Source of the DNA: Candidatus Sumerlaeota bacterium | GTDB taxonomy: Bacteria; Sumerlaeota; Sumerlaeia; JADFCT01 | Reading direction: 5' to 3' | NCBI GenBank assembly: GCA_026398575.1 | Contig: JAPLSP010000107.1 | Location: 1 to 13,540 of the forward strand | DNA length: 13,540 nucleotides | The notes under the pieces: model-generated | Told to the model about the DNA's origin: nothing | Seen by the model: the letters and a program-made list of their open reading frames with translations, nothing else | Database searches by the model: none | Shown here: positions 7,134 through 13,540 of the stretch, piece after piece | How the letters are laid out: every line of letters starts with the position of its first letter | Numbering within the stretch: the first letter of the stretch is position 1 | Translations under genes and position numbers: made by a program

Positions 7134-8681
7134 TCATTGCTCCTCCCAGAATTCCCACGTCATATCCGCGACTTTGGGCGAAATCGTTTTGCCCTTCAGC
7201 GTTCCGATTTCGGCGCCCATAAAGTTCGCCCCCGCTTCCTCCGGCGTATAGCGCCATCCTTTGAAGACCGCGCCATCGCCCAAACCGGTGTCCACTTTGA
7301 AGACGTGATCCGCAAAGCTGCGATTGGCCAGCGCGATCGTCAGTTTTCCATCAGGCCGTTTGAAGGCAAAGATGCGCAAGTCGTCATCGTACTTCGTTTC
7401 CGTCACCGCCACGCTCCGGCAATCCCAGGGCAGATGGCGCACGAAACTGCCGACGGCGTGCCAATTGTATATGTTCCAGACCCAATGCCCGGGCTTCAAT
7501 CCCGCCGGATACTTGGAATTATCGGCGTCGTCCGCGGGCCGCCAGAATCCGAGCGAGTAGCCGCTGGCCTCGGCGTTTTTGAAAGGTTTCAGAGCGTGAA
7601 TCCAAAACCACGCCGGCGCCTCGCCGGGTTGAAGCCAGTTCATGATGTGCAGGACGGTGTTGAGGCAGCGCGCGGGCGACGCGAGCTTGCCCAGATACTC
7701 ATATTCATTTTCAAAAATCGGTTTGCCGTTGTCGCTAAAGTCTTTGCGAATCTTCGCCAGCGTCGGGCGGACGACATTCGCGTCACTGCCGATGTGATGA
7801 ATGACCATCGCGTCAATCAGTTTGGATTTTTCAGGGTCCTTCAACATCGGCGCGGCAAACGTCAGGTTCCAGCTATCGGAGATTATCATGATCTTCGGAT
7901 CGAAGGCGCGTATCGCGGACACGGCGGGAACGAAGGCGCGGCAGTAGTCCGCCGCCGAGCTGTATTTGCAGGATGAATAGGGCGTGTCGCACGGCGGTTC
8001 GTTCTGCATCCCCCACATCGCGATCGGAATGCCGTTATCGCGCAGATATTGCACGTCATGCCGGCACGCCTCAGCGAAATCCTTGAGGAAGCGATTCGTA
8101 TTGCCCTTATAGACGGGATCGTTGGCGAAGTTTTTGCCGAAGCAGCGCAGCACATTATCGCTGCCGTCTTTGCCGGAATATTTTCCATTTGCCTTCCAGA
8201 ACGGCGCCGGCGACCAGTATTCGAGCGAAACGCCCTCGACGCCGCTTACCGCGATCATCTCTTTCAATTCGGCCATCTGCTCGGGCCAGCGCCCCTGCAT
8301 ATATTTCTGATCCTTGTCCAGCCCGCGCCAATACAAGCCTCCCGCCAGCCGGCAATAGCGGAAACCTTTGAGCATCTCCTTGAAAAAGCGCTGCCGCTCT
8401 TCGGGCGTGAGATCGTGCGGAACGCTCGTTTTCGCTTCGGGCATGCCCTGGTTGCCGGAGTTGATCGAGTCCGATTGAATTTCGAAGCCCAACCCTTTGA
8501 TCATCATCTGCATCTTATCCGGATGTATGGCGTACTGGCCTTCGGCAGGCGAGAGAGTTTTTCGCGCAGGCCGTTCCGTCGGGTATTCGGCCAAAGCCGT
8601 TATCTCACCTGATGCCATTATCAAACTCACCATCGCCGTCGCTCTCATCGCGACAACGATCTTTTTTGTGCTGCAAATCAT
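7134..8681 (-). CDS. Secreted GH30-like (clan GH-A) glycosidase
   Basis: A 515-aa exported retaining glycosidase. AAGGAG lies 8 nt before the ATG at 8681, and a signal peptide of about 31 residues ends at ITALA|EY. The barrel starts with GLGFEIQSDS, comparable to the 'GFE' opening of GH30 enzymes. MWGMQNEP carries the acid/base E228 after strand 4, and KPIFENEYEYLG carries the nucleophile after strand 7 (E324, or less likely E326). The part from about 430 (SVAVTETKYDDDLRIFAFKR onward) is the small beta domain that packs beside the barrel in GH30. Activities in the family include beta-glucosidase, beta-xylosidase, endo-xylanase and beta-1,6-glucanase, and the sequence does not decide between them. 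GH39- or GH5-like members of the same clan are less likely alternatives. It lies upstream of the GH-D gene on the same strand, and both probably act on the same glycan outside the cytoplasm. Confidence 0.8.
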   Translation of the reverse strand: MICSTKKIVVAMRATAMVSLIMASGEITALAEYPTERPARKTLSPAEGQYAIHPDKMQMMIKGLGFEIQSDSINSGNQGMPEAKTSVPHDLTPEERQRFFKEMLKGFRYCRLAGGLYWRGLDKDQKYMQGRWPEQMAELKEMIAVSGVEGVSLEYWSPAPFWKANGKYSGKDGSDNVLRCFGKNFANDPVYKGNTNRFLKDFAEACRHDVQYLRDNGIPIAMWGMQNEPPCDTPYSSCKYSSAADYCRAFVPAVSAIRAFDPKIMIISDSWNLTFAAPMLKDPEKSKLIDAMVIHHIGSDANVVRPTLAKIRKDFSDNGKPIFENEYEYLGKLASPARCLNTVLHIMNWLQPGEAPAWFWIHALKPFKNAEASGYSLGFWRPADDADNSKYPAGLKPGHWVWNIYNWHAVGSFVRHLPWDCRSVAVTETKYDDDLRIFAFKRPDGKLTIALANRSFADHVFKVDTGLGDGAVFKGWRYTPEEAGANFMGAEIGTLKGKTISPKVADMTWEFWEEQ

Positions 8682-8717
8682 TCTTGGACTCCTTCATCTG
8701 GTTATATAGCTCGGCTT

Positions 8718-8845
8718 AAGGACTGCAAGGACCACAAGGACTACAAGGACATCAAGGGCTGCAAGAAAATCAAGGGCTGCAAGAAAATCAAGGGTCTTAA
8801 GAAATAGCTCTTAGCTTCTTTGAGGTCCTTGCTGTCCTTGCGGTC
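8718..8845. repeat. 9-nt tandem/inverted repeat (AAGGAC-NNN)
   Basis: From 8718 to 8807 ten 9-mers follow each other without a break. The first four are AAGGAC plus TGC, CAC, TAC and ATC; later units drift to AAGGGC or AAGAAA, including an exact 18-bp duplication (AAGGGCTGC AAGAAAATC at 8754-8771 and 8772-8789). After 14 nt the motif returns inverted as GTCCTT units at 8822-8845. The 21 bases at 8820-8840 are identical to 11596-11616 in the other element of this kind. The element overlaps the 3' end of the transporter remnant and lies just upstream of the GH30-like gene. Confidence 0.8.
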
Positions 8846-8917
8846 AATGTAGTTCAACACCGCCGCCAGGAACAAGGCGGTTACAATCCACCACCGCAAA
8901 TACGGAATCTTCATCAT
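8741..8917 (-). pseudogene. N-terminal remnant of an MFS (hexuronate/ACS-type) transporter
   Basis: From the ATG at 8917 (a second ATG follows at 8914) the frame reads MMKIPYLRWWIVTALFLAAV and then LNYIDR. This is the first transmembrane helix and 'NYIDR' motif of MFS sugar-acid transporters, which normally continue about 400 residues. Here the reading passes directly after IDR into the 9-nt repeat (KDSKDLKEA...) and ends at a TAG at 8741. The transporter appears to have been deleted or recombined at the repeat, leaving 24-25 codons. It starts 24 nt after the stop of the 359-aa gene, as a second gene in an operon would. A genuine 58-aa single-helix protein is possible, but its tail would be only translated repeat. 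Confidence 0.6.
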
Positions 8918-8940
8918 TGAAATTCTTCCAATGAAACAGC

Positions 8941-10020
8941 TTAGGGGAAGGCAATCTTCGCAGCCCATTGCGCGCCTTTGATCTGGGCATCCTGCCAATC
9001 AGCGGCCTTATAGAAATGATGCGCCAGCCATGCGCAAGCGGTTTTTCCGGATGGAATATCCACTTGGTTGAAAAGATTGATGAGCGATGAAGAATGAAAG
9101 AGCGTCTGGTCATTGAGCGTTCCCACTCCCGTCGTGTTGCAGGCGTGAGGATTGCGGATGGTCGAGACACAGTAAATTACTCCGCCGCCAAATTCCAAGA
9201 CCTGAAAGGGAGCAGCGTGCGGTTCCTGATAGGAGGCAGAGGCGCCCCACGTTTGGCGGTTGTTGAAAGGATGCCGGGGCAGGATGAATTCCGCAAATGC
9301 GCCTTTGTCCCGGAACACATAGGTTTCCTGTTTACCTTCCGCAGAGACGGAAATTCGCGTCGTTCCCAGAGGATTGATGGTGGAAAAACTGAATCCTGGA
9401 TATCCCGCCAGGATAGTCGCAGACTGCGTCCTGGTTGTTTCATTGATGATGGCGATTCGCTGAAGGACGGTTTTTTCCTCTGTAAGGAGCGCCCAATCGC
9501 ATTCAAAACGCAATCCCGTGTTTCCGCTGATCGTGCCGGATTCCGGGAGGTCGCTCCACATGGAACGCAGCGTCAGATGTGGCGGCGCCGTGTTGAATGG
9601 ATCGTCTTCAGCCGTCGCGCGCCGCATCCGCCAGCAAGCGCGCCAGGCCGCTCCTTGTCCATCCTGCTGCCGGCGGCCGATACGCAAACCATAGTCGAAA
9701 ATAAAGATATGCTCGATATCAAACATCGAAGCGAAATAAGTGGATGCAATGCTGCCCGCATCTTTGATAATGAAAGGAGAGGCGCCGTGATATCCCAAGT
9801 CGCGCGGGTCCAGATTCTGAAATACGGCCAAAACCCACGGTCCTTCGGCTACCAGCTCGGCATAATTATCGCTGTCGGCGTCGGTTTTCGCCAAGGTCCA
9901 TGAAGTCTGGGCGCGAGCAAGAAAGCCGCCGAAAAAGCCGATATCCGCGGCTAAAAGCAAGGCGATTGCAGTCCATGATCGCAAATGCGAAATCGTGATC
10001 ACGAGCGTCCCTCTCTTCAT
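8941..10020 (-). CDS. Secreted protein of unknown function (359 aa)
   Basis: I do not recognise a family. The ATG at 10020 (weak AAGG site 9-10 nt upstream) gives a signal peptide with a KR-charged start, a hydrophobic core ALLLAADIGFFGGFL, and cleavage at ARA|QT (37/38). A GTG at 10002 has a better ribosome site (GAGGG, 7 nt upstream) and would still leave a leader, so the start is not certain. The mature part is predicted mostly beta: strand-like stretches such as WVLAVFQNL, HIFIFDYGLRIG, LRFECDWALL, KTVLQRIAIINET and QVLEFGGGVIYCVSTI, with many aromatic residues and few long helices. That fits a beta-sandwich or supersandwich, such as occurs as an accessory or catalytic domain in glycan-degrading proteins. 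It is the first gene of the minus-strand secreted cluster. Its leader is similar in DNA to the transporter remnant just downstream. Confidence 0.65.
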   Translation of the reverse strand: MKRGTLVITISHLRSWTAIALLLAADIGFFGGFLARAQTSWTLAKTDADSDNYAELVAEGPWVLAVFQNLDPRDLGYHGASPFIIKDAGSIASTYFASMFDIEHIFIFDYGLRIGRRQQDGQGAAWRACWRMRRATAEDDPFNTAPPHLTLRSMWSDLPESGTISGNTGLRFECDWALLTEEKTVLQRIAIINETTRTQSATILAGYPGFSFSTINPLGTTRISVSAEGKQETYVFRDKGAFAEFILPRHPFNNRQTWGASASYQEPHAAPFQVLEFGGGVIYCVSTIRNPHACNTTGVGTLNDQTLFHSSSLINLFNQVDIPSGKTACAWLAHHFYKAADWQDAQIKGAQWAAKIAFP

Positions 10021-10041
10021 TAGGGATACCTTACGGATATG

Positions 10042-10071
10042 TGCGATGCATGGAATAGATATTTGCGATGC
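10042..10071. promoter_or_regulatory. Direct repeat TGCGATGC, possible operator
   Basis: TGCGATGC occurs at 10042-10049 and 10064-10071, start to start 22 bp, about two helical turns. It lies 22-51 bp before the start of the 359-aa gene, where a regulator could control that gene. No regulator is encoded nearby. Confidence 0.3.
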
Positions 10072-10162
10072 GCTTCTGTTTTTCATTCAGCAAATATGTT
10101 CGTTACGCTGCCCGGACCCGGCGGGCGTCATCAAGCAAAATCCCGCCTTCCCTTTAAAATAT

Positions 10163-10191
10163 ACTGGCGCGCCACCTTCGGGCGCGCCAGT
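10163..10191. other. Strong GC-rich stem-loop
   Basis: An 11-bp perfect stem (ACTGGCGCGCC at 10163-10173, GGCGCGCCAGT at 10181-10191) closes a 7-nt loop. Read on the minus strand it is followed by ATATTTT, which could make a weak terminator in that direction. On the plus strand no T-run follows. No minus-strand gene lies upstream of it in this window, so its role is open. Confidence 0.55.
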
Positions 10192-10347
10192 CGAGAGGTC
10201 GAGCACGAACACCTTCTATGAGGGACGTCGTTTTCCTATGATTTCAATAAGTATATGATCATTTAAGGAATAAGGCGGGCATATAAAATCAAAGTTTCCT
10301 CCCTTGATTCGTCCCGCGCAACAGACTCATGATAAATGCGGGCGCGG

Positions 10348-10368
10348 CGCCAATAGTAGCTATTGGCG
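10348..10368. promoter_or_regulatory. Perfect 9-bp inverted repeat before the aminotransferase
   Basis: CGCCAATAG-TAG-CTATTGGCG, a perfect 9-bp stem with a 3-nt centre, ends 34 bp before the ATG at 10403. The position suits an operator for a dimeric repressor or a hairpin in the 5' leader. No T-tract follows. Confidence 0.45.
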
Positions 10369-10402
10369 ATGCGCGCAAACTCATTCAGGTGAAACGGTTA
10401 TC

Positions 10403-11575
10403 ATGAACACCATCGAACTCGAAGAAAAGTACACCAGCGGCGTCTATGCCAAGCGGCCTCTTGTCGTTGTGCGGGGGCAGGGCGCGCATATCTGGGACGA
10501 AAACGGACGTGAGTACATTGACTGCATCGCTGGCATCGGCGTGGCGTCGGTCGGGCATTGCCATCCGCGCGTCGTGGCCGCTCTCAAGGATCAGGCCGAG
10601 CGCATCATCACCGTGCCGGAGTTGTTCTATAGCGACGTGCGCGCGCGGCTGATGGAAAAACTCGCCGCGATCTCGCCCCAGGGCGTCAATCGCTTTTTCC
10701 TCGCCAACTCGGGAACCGAGGCCGTCGAGGGAGCGATGAAGTTTGCGCGCCTGACGACGAAGCGCACGGATTTCATCGCCTTCCAGCGCGGATTCCATGG
10801 CCGCACGATGGGCGCGCTGACCGCGACGCACAAGAAGGATTATCGCGATCCATTCCAGCCGCTGCTGCAGGGGATGACGCACGTGCCGGCCGACGACATC
10901 GAGGCGCTCAAAGCCGCCGTCACGGATCGGACCGCGGCGATAATTTTCGAGCCGGTCCAGGGCGAAGGCGGCGTGCGCGTGATGAACATGGAATTCGTGC
11001 GCGCGATGGCGGCTTATGCGCGCGAGCGCGGCGTGCTTCTCATCGCCGATGAGATTCAATGCGGCATGGGGCGCACGGGCAAGTGGTTCGCCTGCGAGCA
11101 TTTCGGCGTCACGCCCGACCTGGTCTGCATGGCCAAGGCTTTGGGCGGCGGCGTGCCCATCGGCGCGATCGGGTTGTCGGAAAAAATCGTCGTCGAGCCC
11201 AAGTCGGTCCATGGCTCGACGTTCGGCGGCAACCCGCTGAGCGCGGCGGCGGCCATCGCGTCCATCGAAGCCATGCAGGAAGAGAAGATGGTGGAGATGG
11301 CGCGCGACAAGGGCGCGTGGTTCATGGATAAGCTGCGCGCGATCGGCTCCCCGAAAATCCGCGAGGTCCGCGGGCTTGGGCTGATGGTAGGCGTCGAGCT
11401 CAAGGGCAAGGTTCAGAAACCGCTCCAAATGCTGCAAGAAAAGCACGGCGTCTGCGCGCTCCTGGCCGGCCCGACCGTCATGCGCTTCCTTCCGCCGTTC
11501 GTAATCTCTTACGAAGACCTTGAGCGCGTCGTCGAGGCGGTCAAAGCCGTTTTGTTATCAGAAGCAGAAGAGTAA
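10403..11575 (+). CDS. lysJ: LysJ-like [LysW]-aminoadipate semialdehyde / acetylornithine aminotransferase
   Basis: A 390-aa PLP enzyme of the class III aminotransferase family, of normal length. The ATG at 10403 has AGGTGA upstream; earlier in-frame starts only add non-conserved residues. PLP-site motifs are NSGTEAVEGAMKFAR, FHGRTMGAL, ADEIQCGMGRTG (D216, contacting the pyridine nitrogen) and CMAKALGGGVPIGA (K245, Schiff-base lysine), followed by GSTFGGNPL. By recollection of Thermus LysJ, SGVYAKRPLVVVRGQGA, SPKIREVRGLGLMVGVELK and the ending AGPTVMRFLPPFVISYEDLE match that branch more closely than E. coli ArgD. LysJ-type enzymes transfer the amino group from glutamate onto LysW-bound intermediates in the alpha-aminoadipate lysine route and sometimes also serve arginine synthesis. 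No other lys or arg genes are adjacent, so acetylornithine aminotransferase (argD) remains a real alternative. Confidence 0.8.
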   Translation: MNTIELEEKYTSGVYAKRPLVVVRGQGAHIWDENGREYIDCIAGIGVASVGHCHPRVVAALKDQAERIITVPELFYSDVRARLMEKLAAISPQGVNRFFLANSGTEAVEGAMKFARLTTKRTDFIAFQRGFHGRTMGALTATHKKDYRDPFQPLLQGMTHVPADDIEALKAAVTDRTAAIIFEPVQGEGGVRVMNMEFVRAMAAYARERGVLLIADEIQCGMGRTGKWFACEHFGVTPDLVCMAKALGGGVPIGAIGLSEKIVVEPKSVHGSTFGGNPLSAAAAIASIEAMQEEKMVEMARDKGAWFMDKLRAIGSPKIREVRGLGLMVGVELKGKVQKPLQMLQEKHGVCALLAGPTVMRFLPPFVISYEDLERVVEAVKAVLLSEAEE

Positions 11576-11577
11576 AT

Positions 11578-11682
11578 CTGCCGTCCCTGTGGTCCTTGAG
11601 GTCCTTGCTGTCCTTGAATGGCGGGTAAGGACAACAAGGACCTCAAGGACAACAAAGACCACAGGGACAGCAGGGACAGCAG
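11578..11682. repeat. 9-nt-period inverted repeat (AAGGAC-NNN) after the aminotransferase
   Basis: The left arm (11578-11616, GTCCTT-type units) and right arm (11627-11682, AAGGAC-type units) are reverse complements around a 10-nt loop. The right arm carries about two extra 9-nt units, so the arms differ by whole units. The element begins 3 nt after the aminotransferase stop and ends about 20 nt before the Fic ribosome site. Bases 11596-11616 are identical to 8820-8840. A transcript could fold into a long hairpin, but no T-run follows. Confidence 0.85.
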
Positions 11683-11717
11683 AGGCGCCTGATTGTGCGC
11701 GATGGGAGGACGTCTTT

Positions 11718-12770
11718 ATGATGACCTTCAAGCAATTTGCATTGAAGCCGGAAACCATCCCCACCCTAACGACGTGGTATCTCGCCGATTTGGGGGAAGC
11801 CAAAGGCAAACAGGAATTATTCACCCGGCAGTCGCCGTCGCGGCTTAAAGCGCTACGCGAACATGCTCTCATAGAAAGCGCCATTTCCTCCAACCGGATT
11901 GAGGGGATCACCGTGGATCAATCGCGAATTGGCACTCTCATTTTTGGGCGCCCCGCCCTGCGCGACCGCAACGAGGAGGAAGTAACCGGATACCGCGAAG
12001 CCTTGAAGCTGATTCATGAACATGGCGCTGAATTGCCGTTGAATGAAGCGACGATTCTGGAATTGCATCGTCTGTCGCGACAGGGCGTGTGGGACGCTGG
12101 AAAATACAAGGACATTGATGTAGATGTCATCGAAAAGTTTGCCGATGGCGGCCAGCGCATAAGATTCAAGACCGTGCCCGCAGCACAGACGCCTGAATAC
12201 ATGAAGGAATTAATCGCAGGATGGCATCAATGTCAAAGCGAGCAATGGATTCATCCATTGATAGCGATGGCCGCATTCAATCTCGATTTCCTTTGCATCC
12301 ATCCCTTTCGCGACGGCAATGGACGGGTATCGCGCCTGCTGTATCTGCTCCAGTGTTATCATCTGGGGCATGAAGCGGGCCGATACATCAGCCTCGAACG
12401 GCTGATCGAGCAAAACAAGGAACGCTATTATGAAACCCTGCAAATGAGCTCGATTCAATGGCATGAAGGCAAACACAATCCTTGGATCTATATCAATTTC
12501 CTCTTGTATATCCTGAAAAGCGCGCATAAGGATTTCGAAGAACGATTCAAAAAGGGCAAAAGCCCAAAGGGCGCCAAGACCCTATTTGTTCAAGAATCAA
12601 TTAACTCTTTTTTCGGAGATTTCACACTAGGCGATCTTAAGCGTTCATGTCCCGGAGTCAGCCACGACATGATTCGGAAAATTTTACGCTCGCTTCAAAC
12701 AGAAGGAAAGATTGAATGCACCGGTCGCGGTCCTGGGGCATTCTGGAGGAAAAGGGGTAATACCCTCTAA
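11718..12770 (+). CDS. Fic-domain protein with N-terminal inhibitory helix and C-terminal winged helix
   Basis: A 350-aa cytoplasmic protein predicted to transfer AMP (or another nucleotide part) to a target protein. GGGAGGA ends 7 nt before the ATG at 11718, which fixes the start; the frame is open further upstream, but that stretch is only translated repeat. An N-terminal Fic-associated helical domain contains SNRIEG (S58 to G63), the (S/T)xxxE(G/N) inhibitory motif in which E62 blocks ATP binding (class II layout). The core HPFRDGNGRVSR begins at H195 and matches HxFx(D/E)GNGRxxR completely, so catalysis should be intact. The C-terminus (about 285-345, SFFGDFTLGDLKRSC then DMIRKILRSLQTEGKIECTG) looks like a winged helix-turn-helix, suggesting DNA binding or autoregulation. 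No antitoxin-like partner is encoded next to it, consistent with self-inhibition in cis. Confidence 0.9.
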   Translation: MMTFKQFALKPETIPTLTTWYLADLGEAKGKQELFTRQSPSRLKALREHALIESAISSNRIEGITVDQSRIGTLIFGRPALRDRNEEEVTGYREALKLIHEHGAELPLNEATILELHRLSRQGVWDAGKYKDIDVDVIEKFADGGQRIRFKTVPAAQTPEYMKELIAGWHQCQSEQWIHPLIAMAAFNLDFLCIHPFRDGNGRVSRLLYLLQCYHLGHEAGRYISLERLIEQNKERYYETLQMSSIQWHEGKHNPWIYINFLLYILKSAHKDFEERFKKGKSPKGAKTLFVQESINSFFGDFTLGDLKRSCPGVSHDMIRKILRSLQTEGKIECTGRGPGAFWRKRGNTL

Positions 12771-12834
12771 TAAGGGTAATAATAGAGGTAAGATGAATAA
12801 TTATCATGTGGTATATGACTATTTTTGAGAGCTT

Positions 12835-13386
12835 TCAAGCTTTTTTCTCTCCCCCCATCCACGGACAATCCGCCTTTTGGGGGCAGTGCGCGCAGCCGTA
12901 GATGCGCGCCACCAGGGGCAGCACGGCGAATGAATCAATGATGAAAGCGACAAGAACGACAACCAGCCAGCGGTTGTGCTGGGCGATAAGGAACGTGATT
13001 CCCGCCACCACCGGAATGATCCAAAGCGGGACGATGACGGGGATGTGTTTTTTGAATTTTTGGATGAATAAATTTTCGCTGCTCTTGGCGCGCAATTTTG
13101 CGGCGATCTGCCCATAACCGCACGGACACGTCCGCGTGCCAAAGTACTGGCAATAGGGGCAGACGAACACGATGATCCAGAATGCGCCTGCGACGCTATA
13201 CGCGACATAGAGCGCGGCGGCGCCCCATCCCTTCAGCGTCGGTCCCCATCCGAGAAGAAAGATCGCTCCGCCGAGCGCCGCCATCACGATATACGGCAAA
13301 TTATCCGCCAATTCCTGAAAATGGGCGTATTCCTTCTGGGGACGATATTTCGCGCATTCCTCGCGCGAATCCGTGGGTGATTCCAT
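12835..13386 (-). CDS. Four-helix membrane protein with two cysteine clusters, function unknown
   Basis: A 183-aa inner-membrane protein; AGGAGC lies 8 nt before the ATG at 13386. Four hydrophobic segments (about 31-48, 55-75, 115-135, 139-159) form two pairs. Each pair is followed by a cysteine motif: CPYCQYFGTRTCPCGYG (76-92: C76, C79, C87, C89) and CAHCPQKADCPW (165-176: C165, C168, C174). The basic loop 97-113 and the charged N-terminus place both clusters on the cytoplasmic side by the positive-inside rule, where together they could hold a metal or iron-sulfur centre or act as thiols. I recall similar proteins annotated only as hypothetical. The gene converges on the Fic gene with a 64-bp gap, so the two are separately transcribed. 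Confidence 0.75.
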   Translation of the reverse strand: MESPTDSREECAKYRPQKEYAHFQELADNLPYIVMAALGGAIFLLGWGPTLKGWGAAALYVAYSVAGAFWIIVFVCPYCQYFGTRTCPCGYGQIAAKLRAKSSENLFIQKFKKHIPVIVPLWIIPVVAGITFLIAQHNRWLVVVLVAFIIDSFAVLPLVARIYGCAHCPQKADCPWMGGEKKA

Positions 13387-13496
13387 CTTTATCGCTCCTG
13401 ATGCTATTGATGATCTCGAAGCGCCTGAGCACTCTGAGCCAAAAATCCAGTGACCTATTCTTGCTTAAGGATTGAAGGTAATGCAGTCGGAAACGG

Positions 13497-13540
13497 CGCC
13501 AGCTTTTGGAGTAAGGTGGCTTGCCGCCTTCTTTTTGGCG
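13497..13540. repeat. Stem-loop or repeat element cut by the window edge
   Basis: An inner stem AAGGTGGC / GCCGCCTT (13513-13520, 13523-13530, one G-T pair) is followed by CTTTTT. An outer match CGCCA (13497-13501) with TGGCG (13536-13540) could extend it. It may be a plus-strand terminator or part of a dispersed repeat continuing to the right. The rest of 13387-13496 shows only the ribosome site of the membrane-protein gene. Confidence 0.4.

Larger units (their letters stand above)
10021..10402. other. Divergent intergenic region with several inverted and direct repeats
   Basis: This 382-bp gap separates the minus-strand 359-aa gene from the plus-strand aminotransferase. No coding frame here has a ribosome site or recognisable content, and no tRNA or rRNA was seen. 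It contains a direct repeat (10042-10071), a strong stem-loop (10163-10191), an AT-rich stretch (about 10230-10290) where promoters are likely but no clear -35/-10 pair could be fixed, and a perfect inverted repeat just before the aminotransferase. Confidence 0.6.

Noticed and set aside
7074..7134. 17-codon frame (MKTCYESSSRKGCEYEH) overlapping the GH30-like stop
   Set aside because: Too short, no ribosome site of its own beyond chance, and no similarity to a known leader or small protein.
8718..8807. CRISPR-like array
   Set aside because: Units are 9 nt with no spacers of 25-40 nt, and no cas genes are present.
10100..10200. Possible tRNA or small structured RNA
   Set aside because: No T-loop consensus or cloverleaf; only the isolated stem-loop at 10163-10191 is convincing.
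10385..11446. 353-codon minus-strand open frame opposite the aminotransferase
   Set aside because: His/Arg-rich antisense translation of a highly conserved PLP enzyme.
11520..11717. N-terminal extension of the Fic frame (VLEVLAVLEW..., RTTRTSRTTKTTG)
   Set aside because: It is translated 9-nt repeat and the end of the aminotransferase gene; the strong ribosome site before 11718 sets the start.
12756..12850. Terminator between the Fic and membrane-protein genes (AGAGCTTTCAAGCTTTTTT, and CCTCTA...TAGAGG)
   Set aside because: The stems are only 4-6 bp with weak pairing, and one overlaps the stop codon of the convergent gene; too weak to call.

Overview
The window comes from a GC-rich bacterium with clear Shine-Dalgarno sites and many secreted carbohydrate-active proteins. 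The archaeal-type thymidylate synthase, the LysJ-like aminotransferase, and the long glycosidase genes separated by repeat-filled gaps suggest an uncultivated lineage, for example in the Planctomycetes-Verrucomicrobia-Lentisphaerae group or a Sumerlaeota-like phylum. That placement is inference; there is no rRNA or other marker here to settle it.

Layout. Positions 1-865 (minus) hold a thymidylate synthase cut by the window edge. A 195-bp nested inverted-repeat element (945-1139) separates it from an orphan ribbon-helix-helix antitoxin (1179-1421, minus). From 1521 to 10020 lies a minus-strand series of secreted proteins: an 816-aa jelly-roll plus helical-toroid protein (candidate polysaccharide lyase), a clan GH-D (GH27/GH36-like) glycosidase, a GH30-like glycosidase, and a 359-aa secreted protein of unknown function. 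The series is interrupted by a small plus-strand VapB-type antitoxin (4211-4453), which overlaps the 3' end of the GH-D gene, and by the N-terminal remnant of a major-facilitator transporter (8741-8917). From 10403 two plus-strand genes follow, a LysJ/ArgD-type aminotransferase and a Fic protein. A convergent four-helix membrane protein with two cysteine clusters (12835-13386) closes the window.

How it fits together. The four secreted proteins probably form a glycan-degradation locus: the two enzymes with visible active sites would release alpha- and beta-linked sugars outside the cytoplasm, and the transporter remnant suggests the locus once had its own uptake gene. No SusC/SusD pair or regulator is present. 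Gaps of about 200 bp between these genes argue against one tight operon.

Most unusual content. The gaps carry several inverted repeats. Three of them (6943-7035, 8718-8845, 11578-11682) share one design: arms built of 9-nt units with a constant hexamer and a variable trinucleotide, CATCCG-NNN in one and AAGGAC-NNN in the other two. Two toxin-antitoxin loci have lost their toxins, and the junction beside one of them seems to have removed the normal end of the GH-D gene. The leader of the 359-aa protein and the transporter remnant are also similar at the DNA level.
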